From positions 1 to 39,355 of the IMG/VR virus record IMGVR_UViG_3300023176_006354: a DNA stretch of 39,355 nucleotides; one strand, written 5' to 3'. Positions within the stretch are counted from its first letter, which is position 1. Each line of letters begins with the position of its first letter. Below the pieces are notes generated by a model that did not search any database, was not told where the DNA came from, and worked only from the letters and a program-made list of their open reading frames with translations. Shown in pieces: positions 7,474 to 14,806 of the stretch. Both the position numbers and the translations under genes were made by a program. This stretch comes from a virus.

Positions 7474-10400
7474 TTACGATACAGTTATTGTATCAATTAA
7501 TCCAGTAGTTGTATTATAGTTTACAACAACATTTTGTGTAGCAACTGGGCCAGTTTCAGTCCAACTTTCAGGCCTATAATACGTGGCATCAGCACCACCA
7601 AATAGACTCCAATTTGTACCGCCAGTTCCCCAAACAATATTTGAATATGTAATATCACCAACTTCAAAATATGTTGGATAACCATTTGAATCATATACCG
7701 CAGTAGAATTATCAAATGTTTGAGTAAAGAAAGCTTCACTTATATCAAATGATAATGTTATCCATTCAGGAGCTGTAGCGCCGCTATTAACTTGTAATAC
7801 TTGTCCAGCAGTACCAATATCTAATAAAGCATTAGTATCACCAGTTTGACCATATATTAATTGACCATCCGCAGTTGTTCCTGCATTTGCATCAACATAA
7901 GTTTTAACAGCTTGTTCAGTTGGAACTGCAAGGTTTGAATTACCTGATAAAGTTCCATCTGAAGAAAATTCATTAATTGATTCACCAAGTTGTGCACCAA
8001 TTGAACCAAGTCGTAAGCTAGTCAAACCAGAAAGATCGAATGCAGAAGCATCAAGTGTTGCTCTACCAGTTGCTTGGTCTACTCTAAAGTAGTTACCAAT
8101 TCTAAAGTTACCATCTTGGTCTGTTGATACATAGTAAACGCGTCCTGGAAGACTTTCAATAACTTCGTTACCCTGTGAAGGAGCTTGTGTTGGTACGCCT
8201 GGGTAATTAGTAGTTGTTCTACCACCAGTACCAATACTAAGGAAATCATGACCAGTTAATCGAATTTGCGAATAGTTATAGCGAATAATAAATGATTGTC
8301 CCTGATAACTATCAGCAGTATCTAGTTTTTCTTGTGATATTGTAACAGTAGCTGATCCAGAAACAGGATCCCATCCTGTAACAGCTGTTACAATATATGT
8401 TTGTGTATCTGTGCCTCGATTATATGTTTCAGTTGAATCAGCATCATTTTGAGCTCCAAGTAATGGACCTTCAACAAATTCAATTGAACCACCAGCAATT
8501 GGTTCTTGTGCTAATCCAGTTAATACTAATGCAAATCCTTGTTGACCTTGATGAGCGCTTGGTGCTAATGTAGCAGTTACTCCATCTTGTGCAGTAATTG
8601 TCGACCCATCTTGAAATAATGGATAATTATCTGTACCAAACCAATATTCTAATTGTCCAGTATCAGCAGTAACTGTAATCTCATTACCCATACCGGTATG
8701 GACACCACAATTATAATAATACGTTCCTGCTGTTGGAGCAACTAATACTACATATCTATTTGTAGATGCTGCAAAATTAGCCTGATAATCACCCCAAGTT
8801 ACTTCTGCTCCATCTATCCAGAAAGTTTGGCCAGCTATAGGAGTACCATCATCAGCAGCTGCTGAAATATAAAGAGGATGACCAGTATTAGTTGTATTAT
8901 TTTGTTCAAAGATATATGTTCTACCTTCAGCAAAATAAAGTTCAGACTTGATTACACCATCTATTTGAAATGCATTTCCAACATTATCGGTTAAATCGGA
9001 TCTTACTGATACTTTATACGTATCGCCATGTGTACCATATTTGATATTCGATATAACAATTCGATGAGCAGTAGGATCAACTAAATTGGTTTGAATATTT
9101 TCAATTTGTCCTTCAATGCTCGTTCCAGTAACACCAACATCAAATCCAGTTAATGCTGTACCAACTAAGACTCTTTCAGCAGTACCACCAGAAATATAAG
9201 TGGTAAATCCAGTACCATCAACTGTAGAAGTTAATCCAGAATCATTATATAATTCAATGTTGTTTGCATCAACAACAGAAGCAAAATAGCTATTACTATT
9301 TAGCTCAACCATACCAAGAACGCCAGATATATTATTCACTGGATCGCCGTTGACATAACCGTGTCCGTTAATTTGTAATCTAACAGGATTTGAACGAAGC
9401 GCATCTGTTATAGTTTCAATTACTAAACCATATCCAGCTAATTCTCTTGCATCAATAAAGTTTGTAAGAGCAGGGTTGCTTGAAGGTTTAAAATTATTTC
9501 CATCAATTACTTGCGCCCACCATGTTCTCTTAGTAGTATTGGTTGCATCACCTAAAATACCACGCCATGTTGTGTTACCACCATTATCGGTGACATTATC
9601 AAAATAAAACGCTTGACCATCTACCAAATTATGAGCAGTAGAAGTTGTTAAAGTCATTTCATCAGCTTGGTTAGCAGTTGCAGTTAATCCGGTGGCTGTT
9701 CCACCCACAGCTGCAGTAGAAGATGTAATTGTATCACCAACGGAAAATCCGGCAGGTGTCGAAAGTGTTGTAGCATCATAAGTAAGCGTATCGCCATACA
9801 TGATACCAGTTGTATCTGTCACATCTTCGTCTGAATCAAAACCTCTTGATACAGATCCATAAGTACCGTAAGAGTTATTACAGTTCAATCCGCGGATTTT
9901 ACCACCACCAGATGCTGCAAAACCAAAGTCACAGTAATATGTAAAACACGATACAATTTCTGATAAACCGCGATCTTTTACCCAGAAACCAACACCACCG
10001 TCATGGACTTGTGTAAAAGTGTGGAATACCATCGATCCACCAGAACCACTAGGTCCAACAGATCCATCAATAATAGCACCAACACCACCTGTAGAGAATG
10101 CAGAAGATTCTTTAACATAAGGCGACTTAGTAATTAATGAGTTTGGATTCAATCGACAATAAACACCACCAATAGTAGCATCTTCAATATCTTCTGGATC
10201 ACTAACTCCAAGTGCAAATCCAGTTAAACCTTTCAGCAACAGGCCTTCAATCATAACACCCGAAGAAAGGTAAAACATTGTTGCTTCATTATTTGGAGTT
10301 ACTCCATCATCTGAAATACCAACACCAAAACCATTGTCATTTGTAGTATCTGGTTGAATAATACAGTTACGTTGACCGTCGCCTACAATTGTTACATTTT

Positions 10401-11784
10401 CAGGAACGACAATTGGAAGTTGTTCGTTATATGTACCATCTTTTATAAAGATTGTTGCAGGCGAACGATTTGCCATATCAGCAGCAATATAATCACAAGC
10501 AAATCTTAAGCTTGCAAATGCATAGTCAATTGCTTTACCATGATCGTTATCATCTGCGGATGAAACTGAATCTTCAGAAACATAAAAGATTTTATCATTT
10601 TCATTAGCAAATTGCCAAGAGTAATTCTGACCGTCTGGAGTTTGTAAAAATTTACCAGCATTGCCAGTAGTACTTGGAAGAACATAAGCTGCGCCTGTTA
10701 CAAAAGTATCCCATTTGCCGGCAGCTTGATCTAAGAATAAATCAGTACCTGAAGTATGATCTTCTGTGCAAATATATGTGCTTACTGAATATGATACAAT
10801 ATCATCTTTTAAGTAATTAGTACCTGTTGTCCAAGCGCCCATATAACGAACGCCAGAATTATATTTTTCCCATTTACCAGCAGCAAGATCAGTTGCAAAA
10901 TCTGTTGACGTATGTGCAACCAAAGAAATATAAGAATTACCACCATAAGTAACTATGGTGCTGATTGCGTAATATGTTGAAGTATTCCAATCACCGGCTG
11001 TTGTTACACCGGAATAGAAAAGATCCCAGTCTGCAGGAGTATCACTTGGAGTTGATCCGGTAGAGGTTTGTAAAGCAATATATGTATTACCACCAAATAA
11101 AACGGTTTGCCCAGGAACATATTCTGTGGCAGCATCATAGTTGCCTTGGAAATCATTTCCCTTTTGGAACAGTGTCCAAAATCCAGTATCTTCTGGAATA
11201 TTACCAGTTGTTACTGTAGTACAAACATAAAGATTAGGACCATAACCAACAACATCTCCAGGCTGGTATGTCGTTCCAGCATTATATACACCTTCAGGAG
11301 AAATACCATCAACCATTGTTTCCCAATAAACTGGGTCACTAATTTGTTGTCCGGTGCTATCTTGTACAGCAATATATGCCCTACCACCAAATTTTACAAT
11401 ATCATTTTTTTGATAACTTGTTAATGCATTATATTCGCCTTCCCATTGAATACCGTCGACCATTTGCGACCAATATGTGTTATTGGGAGGAGTTTGACCA
11501 GTTGAGTCTAGTATAGCAATGTAAACTACACCACCATGTGCTACACCATCGCCAATACGATATTGTGTAGCAGCATCGTACTCTCCTTGGAATTTAAATC
11601 CTTCAACCATTAATGCCCAATAAGCATTATTGGTAGGAAGATTTCCAGCTGTTCTTACTGGATTACTATAAACATAAACATTACCACCGTACTTAACGAT
11701 GTCGTTAATTTCATAAGTGGTGGCCGCATCGTATTGACCAGCAAAATGAAATCTTAATTTACCTAAATCTATAAGTTGTGTCAT
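7474..11784 (-). CDS. large multidomain tail fibre with N-terminal repeats and cupredoxin-like domain
   Basis: 1436 residues. Residues 13-360 hold seven repeats of about 48 residues with the pattern G-x-Y/W-x-x-x-T-x-Y...DxVxYGGxxYxx...W, like the small carbohydrate-binding modules of chitinases and fibres. Next comes a pectate-lyase-like right-handed helix start (about 390-640: SPATIFIKDGTYNEQLPIVV, then NVTIVGDGQ). A domain at about 950-1040 reads GHPLYIS (His969) and YYYNCGVHTGMG (Cys1026, His1029, Met1032), matching a type-1 copper ligand set. The distal part has QDGNFRIGNYFRVDQATG and LAVPTEQAVKTYVD, sequences common in marine T4-like fibre proteins. It overlaps the upstream 86-residue gene by four bases (ATGA). 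Long-tail-fibre role is inferred from size, repeats and neighbours. Confidence 0.7.
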   Translation of the reverse strand: MTQLIDLGKLRFHFAGQYDAATTYEINDIVKYGGNVYVYSNPVRTAGNLPTNNAYWALMVEGFKFQGEYDAATQYRIGDGVAHGGVVYIAILDSTGQTPPNNTYWSQMVDGIQWEGEYNALTSYQKNDIVKFGGRAYIAVQDSTGQQISDPVYWETMVDGISPEGVYNAGTTYQPGDVVGYGPNLYVCTTVTTGNIPEDTGFWTLFQKGNDFQGNYDAATEYVPGQTVLFGGNTYIALQTSTGSTPSDTPADWDLFYSGVTTAGDWNTSTYYAISTIVTYGGNSYISLVAHTSTDFATDLAAGKWEKYNSGVRYMGAWTTGTNYLKDDIVSYSVSTYICTEDHTSGTDLFLDQAAGKWDTFVTGAAYVLPSTTGNAGKFLQTPDGQNYSWQFANENDKIFYVSEDSVSSADDNDHGKAIDYAFASLRFACDYIAADMANRSPATIFIKDGTYNEQLPIVVPENVTIVGDGQRNCIIQPDTTNDNGFGVGISDDGVTPNNEATMFYLSSGVMIEGLLLKGLTGFALGVSDPEDIEDATIGGVYCRLNPNSLITKSPYVKESSAFSTGGVGAIIDGSVGPSGSGGSMVFHTFTQVHDGGVGFWVKDRGLSEIVSCFTYYCDFGFAASGGGKIRGLNCNNSYGTYGSVSRGFDSDEDVTDTTGIMYGDTLTYDATTLSTPAGFSVGDTITSSTAAVGGTATGLTATANQADEMTLTTSTAHNLVDGQAFYFDNVTDNGGNTTWRGILGDATNTTKRTWWAQVIDGNNFKPSSNPALTNFIDARELAGYGLVIETITDALRSNPVRLQINGHGYVNGDPVNNISGVLGMVELNSNSYFASVVDANNIELYNDSGLTSTVDGTGFTTYISGGTAERVLVGTALTGFDVGVTGTSIEGQIENIQTNLVDPTAHRIVISNIKYGTHGDTYKVSVRSDLTDNVGNAFQIDGVIKSELYFAEGRTYIFEQNNTTNTGHPLYISAAADDGTPIAGQTFWIDGAEVTWGDYQANFAASTNRYVVLVAPTAGTYYYNCGVHTGMGNEITVTADTGQLEYWFGTDNYPLFQDGSTITAQDGVTATLAPSAHQGQQGFALVLTGLAQEPIAGGSIEFVEGPLLGAQNDADSTETYNRGTDTQTYIVTAVTGWDPVSGSATVTISQEKLDTADSYQGQSFIIRYNYSQIRLTGHDFLSIGTGGRTTTNYPGVPTQAPSQGNEVIESLPGRVYYVSTDQDGNFRIGNYFRVDQATGRATLDASAFDLSGLTSLRLGSIGAQLGESINEFSSDGTLSGNSNLAVPTEQAVKTYVDANAGTTADGQLIYGQTGDTNALLDIGTAGQVLQVNSGATAPEWITLSFDISEAFFTQTFDNSTAVYDSNGYPTYFEVGDITYSNIVWGTGGTNWSLFGGADATYYRPESWTETGPVATQNVVVNYNTTTGLIDTITVS
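10700..11748 (-). repeat. seven tandem ~48-residue coding repeats in the fibre gene
   Basis: The repeats open with GQYDAATTY, GEYDAATQY, GEYNALTSY, GVYNAGTTY, GNYDAATEY, GDWNTSTYY and GAWTTGTNY. Each continues with a D-x-V-x-Y/F-G-G-x-x-Y core and ends in a Trp-containing strand and a Gly. They are diverged at DNA level, so they are old protein repeats, not recent DNA duplications. Confidence 0.7.
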
Positions 11785-12041
11785 ACGATTTTAACCTGTA
11801 AATGTCCGTCGTCGGTCCATTGGAATTGTAAAGAATTTTGTGACCAAACCCAATGTTTATAGTCATCTTTATCAACAATATCATCTTGTAAGTCTGGTAG
11901 CTTAATTGCTACTGAATCATCATCAACGATTTGCAAATCTAAATTACCAGTTTCACCAGATAACTTAAATCCATAGAAAGTTTTATCAGAGACATTTCCA
12001 TTTTCTGGAAGACCATCTTGTCCAAATATACCTTCTGACAT
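11781..12041 (-). CDS. small acidic virion-cluster protein, unknown function
   Basis: 86 residues from ATG 12041. An in-frame TTG lies one codon earlier, but GGGAG is 7 bases before the ATG and the upstream stop overlaps it as TGATG, so the ATG is preferred. The protein is acidic and beta-rich: TFYGFKLSGETGNLDLQIV, then a Trp-rich end (YKHWVWSQNSLQFQWTDDG). No known domain is recognised. It lies between the 105-residue protein and the large fibre gene with overlaps on both sides (TGATG and ATGA), so it is translated together with the fibre. It may be a fibre connector or chaperone (inference). Confidence 0.5.
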   Translation of the reverse strand: MSEGIFGQDGLPENGNVSDKTFYGFKLSGETGNLDLQIVDDDSVAIKLPDLQDDIVDKDDYKHWVWSQNSLQFQWTDDGHLQVKIV

Positions 12042-12358
12042 CAATTAACTCCCGTTAAGAGCGATAATACTATATCAACAGAAGAATCAATACTTGCGGA
12101 CGCTTTAATTGAATCTCCAACTTCAAGCACAATTTTATTGCCTTTCATTACTTCGTCATTAAAACCATTTTCAATTCTAAAATTCTTTTTTATGTATATA
12201 TCATTTGCACCATCATTTAATATAATACTAACCGGCACGATTTGGTTTATAACATTTGAAGCGTTACAACCAATAACAACAGTTTTTTCAGTTGCAGTAT
12301 ACAGTGTGATTGGTGTAGTACCAACTCCTGTAGCTGAAACATTTGCAAATGCTGACAT
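12041..12358 (-). CDS. small beta-rich virion-cluster protein
   Basis: 105 residues with an all-beta pattern: SATGVGTTPITLYTATEKTV, then NQIVPVSIILNDGANDIYI, ending with DSSVDIVLSLL. Proteins of this type, with Thr/Ile alternation and an 'LYTA...vigc.asN' start, are common near fibre genes of marine T4-like phages and look like small beta-sandwich decoration or fibre-tip subunits. No catalytic residues are visible. Two late promoter boxes lie 19 and 32 bases upstream, so it heads a transcription unit with the 86-residue gene and the large fibre. An AGAAGAA ribosome site precedes ATG 12358. Confidence 0.55.
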   Translation of the reverse strand: MSAFANVSATGVGTTPITLYTATEKTVVIGCNASNVINQIVPVSIILNDGANDIYIKKNFRIENGFNDEVMKGNKIVLEVGDSIKASASIDSSVDIVLSLLTGVN

Positions 12359-12376
12359 ATTGTTCTTCTATCTATT

Positions 12377-12397
12377 TATTTATATTTATTATTTATA
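12377..12397 (-). promoter_or_regulatory. two overlapping-range T4-type late promoter boxes
   Basis: Two perfect minus-strand TATAAATA boxes, at 12377-12384 and 12390-12397, lie in the 65-base gap before the gene starting at 12358. The nearer box would start mRNA around 12371, leaving the AGAAGAA ribosome site in the leader. The gap is otherwise A/T only, so one box may be a chance match. Confidence 0.65.
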
Positions 12398-12423
12398 TAA
12401 TTACTCTATTCAAAGAAAAAAAA

Positions 12424-12954
12424 TTAACCTAAGGCAATTGCATAAGTGATTACATCATCTTCAAATTGTGTTAATCTTGTTTCTAAGTATTGGGAATCTA
12501 TTGGAATGTGTGTCTTCCATGTAGATCCATTATAAACTAAATCAATTCTTACATTTCCTACATCAACATTAATTGTGCTTCCAGAGCCTTCAATTGAATT
12601 AACACCAGAATCAAATATAAGAGGATTATCTGTCCAAGAATCAGCATCAAAAATTGTAACAAAACTTCCTGTCACTGGAGCTTGTGGAAGTGTTATAGTA
12701 AAACTTCCACCAGAAGTATCCGCTAATAAATAATCTCCGCCAGCTGCAGTATAGTTTGATGATATAGGAGTTATGGTAATACCTGATGTACCACCAGCGC
12801 TTTTTCTCGCAATAATATCAATTACGCCAGAATTTGTTTTATAATATAAAATACCATCTTCATAATTGATAGCTAGCTCACCATGATCTAAATCTGATGT
12901 TTGAGGTTGCGCAGTCGTTACATTCGATTTTTTTAAGAGTATCTTAGTAGCCAT
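12424..12954 (-). CDS. fibre/baseplate-attached structural protein with gp10-N-like beta domain
   Basis: 176 residues. The N-terminus, TKILLKKSNVTTAQP followed by LDHGELAINYEDGILYYK, is the collar/attachment motif seen at the start of many phage fibre and tropism proteins. Residues 75-165 (GDYLLADTSGGSFTITLP, then FVTIFDADSW and LVYNGSTWKTH) resemble the beta domain of T4 gp10/short-fibre proteins, where a strand pair ends in 'W..' after a hydrophobic 'L.l.y' strand. It is likely a small fibre or fibre-baseplate connector. GGAG lies 10-11 bases before ATG 12954. It is one of several small beta proteins in this cluster and could equally be a decoration protein. Confidence 0.6.
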   Translation of the reverse strand: MATKILLKKSNVTTAQPQTSDLDHGELAINYEDGILYYKTNSGVIDIIARKSAGGTSGITITPISSNYTAAGGDYLLADTSGGSFTITLPQAPVTGSFVTIFDADSWTDNPLIFDSGVNSIEGSGSTINVDVGNVRIDLVYNGSTWKTHIPIDSQYLETRLTQFEDDVITYAIALG

Positions 12955-12973
12955 TAACGCTTAAGCTCCATTT

Positions 12974-13177
12974 TTATTTTTTTTCTGGCGAGAGCTCCTT
13001 TATTTGAATTTTTTCCCATTTTCCAATAGGGCATTCAGCGCCAGAAAGTCTAACTTTTGCTGGCATAAAGCATCCGCATTTTTTACATACATTCAGTTTA
13101 GTTAAATTAACACACCGATTGCAAAGAGCAATTCTCCTTACAACTTCAGGGTGTCCTTTTGCTTCTATACCAAACAT
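12974..13177 (-). CDS. small zinc-ribbon-like protein
   Basis: 67 residues with six cysteines: CNRC (19-22), CKKCGC (31-36) and C49 in a CPIGKW motif. Two CxxC pairs plus an extra Cys suggest one zinc site. Small proteins with this CxxC...CxKCGCFM...K...CPxGKW layout recur in T4-like phages beside fibre or glycosyltransferase genes (DUF6171-like); their function is not known. It has its own late promoter (13193-13200) and a GGTGA ribosome site 4 bases before ATG 13177. It follows the possible glycosyltransferase directly. Confidence 0.65.
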   Translation of the reverse strand: MFGIEAKGHPEVVRRIALCNRCVNLTKLNVCKKCGCFMPAKVRLSGAECPIGKWEKIQIKELSPEKK

Positions 13178-13192
13178 TATATCACCTTACTC

Positions 13193-13200
13193 TATTTATA
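13193..13200 (-). promoter_or_regulatory. T4-type late promoter box
   Basis: Perfect TATAAATA on the minus strand followed by GAG, 15 bases before ATG 13177 of the zinc-ribbon-like gene. Confidence 0.7.
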
Positions 13201-13206
13201 ATAAAT

Positions 13207-14256
13207 TTAAGCTACAGGTTTATTATTTTCTAAATTAAGTGGAGGTCTTTTTTGTTTTTTTGCTTCATCAACTAAGCCTCTACCTTGTGCTAATGGTTTA
13301 TATAGTTCTCTTAATTCTTGAGATTTTTTATAATAAGCATCGATTCTTTCTTCATAATCATCTTGGAATTCAAAAATTAATCCACTCCATTTACATGCTA
13401 ATATATTTCCAAGTTTTCTTTGTGCGGCTTCAATTCCTTCTTTACGTTGTGTAATAGTCATAATTCTTGCAAAGGGAAGATATACCCCAGCGCCTTCACC
13501 AGAAAATACAGATATATTTTTTACGTTTTTACCGAGTGCTGTACCAGTTATAGAAAATTCAGAAGCTGTAGTCGTATAAACTGTTTTACAATTCTTAAGT
13601 AATTCAGCCCCTGAAACATCTTTATCAATAATTCGATCCCATCCCATTTTCCCAGCAATTCTTTGTACAACATCAGGAATAGTAAGTGGATGAGGTTTAA
13701 TCATTGCTTCTGGATCTTCAAATATGATTCTTTCAACAATTTCTAAATCAGCGAGATCTAATAAATTATGTCCAGGTAAAAATATTATATCATCGATATT
13801 TTTATATTTTTCTGGCAATTCATTTAATACATACTTATCAGCAAATGCATTGATAAATTTTTCTAAAGCTTCTTCGCCTGCTTTACCAGATTCTTCCTTT
13901 GCCGCAAAATCTTGAAGTCTGCAATTAATTTCTCTTGATTGCGTACAAATATACACACCACCAGCGGGAAATTCTGTATAAGTATATTCATGAAAATCAG
14001 TACCTTGCACAGAGCTTACATCATAAGTAGCATAAAAATGTGGAGGTGATTTTTCTCTTACAATATGTTCTATTGATTCGGCCCAATTATTTCTTGATGA
14101 ACGTTTAGTATATGGACCAATCTTACTTGCATCACCACCTTTTTCTTTCATAAGAAATTCATAGAGCCTAGGTTGGCACTTAGGCTCTACTTCTGGAAGT
14201 GACGGAGCTTTTTCTCCAGGAACAGCTAGATATTGCGTGGAACAATCTAATTTCAT
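13207..14256 (-). CDS. putative GT-B glycosyltransferase (KPHP motif), in fibre cluster
   Basis: 349 residues. The middle reads IIFLPGHNLLD (about 157-168), then PEAMIKPHPLTI with KPHP at 187-190. Further on are LLKNCKTVYTTTASEFSITG (about 218-237) and ALGKNVKNISVF. A KPHP block followed by a short segment ending in 'T..S.f...al..Gk.v' is the nucleotide-sugar or CDP-polyol binding half of capsule-type (KpsS/LipB-like) and glycerophosphotransferase GT-B enzymes. The N-terminal half is not recognised. The C-terminus is Lys/Arg-rich and helical. AAGGT is a good ribosome site before ATG 14256. It is separated from the left glycosyltransferase by 9 kb and lies among fibre genes, which suggests virion or fibre modification (inference). 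A structural role cannot be excluded. Confidence 0.5.
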   Translation of the reverse strand: MKLDCSTQYLAVPGEKAPSLPEVEPKCQPRLYEFLMKEKGGDASKIGPYTKRSSRNNWAESIEHIVREKSPPHFYATYDVSSVQGTDFHEYTYTEFPAGGVYICTQSREINCRLQDFAAKEESGKAGEEALEKFINAFADKYVLNELPEKYKNIDDIIFLPGHNLLDLADLEIVERIIFEDPEAMIKPHPLTIPDVVQRIAGKMGWDRIIDKDVSGAELLKNCKTVYTTTASEFSITGTALGKNVKNISVFSGEGAGVYLPFARIMTITQRKEGIEAAQRKLGNILACKWSGLIFEFQDDYEERIDAYYKKSQELRELYKPLAQGRGLVDEAKKQKRPPLNLENNKPVA

Positions 14257-14290
14257 GTTATTACCTTATCAATTTATTTTGTATTATATA

Positions 14291-14791
14291 TTATAGATTT
14301 TTTACATCAATTGTATATGGATCTACAACTCCTTCAGTTACATCAGCAAGTTCTTGCATTCGCGCATCAAGTACAGCAATATCATCTGTAGGTGTTAATC
14401 CTAATCTTACTTGACGATGATATCTTGCAACTTTCCAATCTAAATTTCGTAATAAACGATCTCTAGTTGCACGAACATAAGCCCAGCGTTTTCGTACACG
14501 AGTTTCTTGGTCTTTTTCTGGAACTTCAACTAACGTATAAGTTCTATACCAAGTTCCTGTTTCTTCGTTTTTCCAGGCAGTGCCGGGATACATTCGATGT
14601 GTAGCAGTTTCTACCACATCAACATCTGATTCAGGAATTGGATGCACTCTTACATACTGAGTTGCTGCTAAAGAAACATCAGTAATAGGTGTAGGCAACG
14701 TTGTATTCGCAAGATTGTCTCGCACCTCGTTTTCGTTTAGTGGAAATTCCAAAACCTCATTGGTTTCTTTATTCACTCTTGCGTATAGCAT
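14291..14791 (-). CDS. Tfa/gp38-like tail-fibre assembly protein
   Basis: 166 residues. It opens with YARVNKETNEVLEFPLNENE, a typical 'm.y.....g.v...pl...' start of tail-fibre assembly proteins. The C-terminal half is helical: VRATRDRLLRNLDWKVARYH, then LGLTPTDDIAVLDARMQELADV. This matches the 'r..RN.lL..tDw........l......y...L..l.d' helix pair in gp38/Tfa chaperones. Such proteins help fibre tips trimerise and sometimes stay on the tip. It lies directly downstream of the Thr/Tyr-rich protein (14807-16339), its likely client, with an AAGGAG ribosome site before ATG 14791. Confidence 0.65.
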   Translation of the reverse strand: MLYARVNKETNEVLEFPLNENEVRDNLANTTLPTPITDVSLAATQYVRVHPIPESDVDVVETATHRMYPGTAWKNEETGTWYRTYTLVEVPEKDQETRVRKRWAYVRATRDRLLRNLDWKVARYHRQVRLGLTPTDDIAVLDARMQELADVTEGVVDPYTIDVKNL

Positions 14792-14806
14792 TTTAGTTTA
14801 GCTCCT

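Noticed and set aside
10700-11748. Possible CRISPR-like or satellite DNA repeat in the fibre gene.
   Set aside because: The repeats are conserved as protein and diverged as DNA, with no constant spacer; they are coding repeats.
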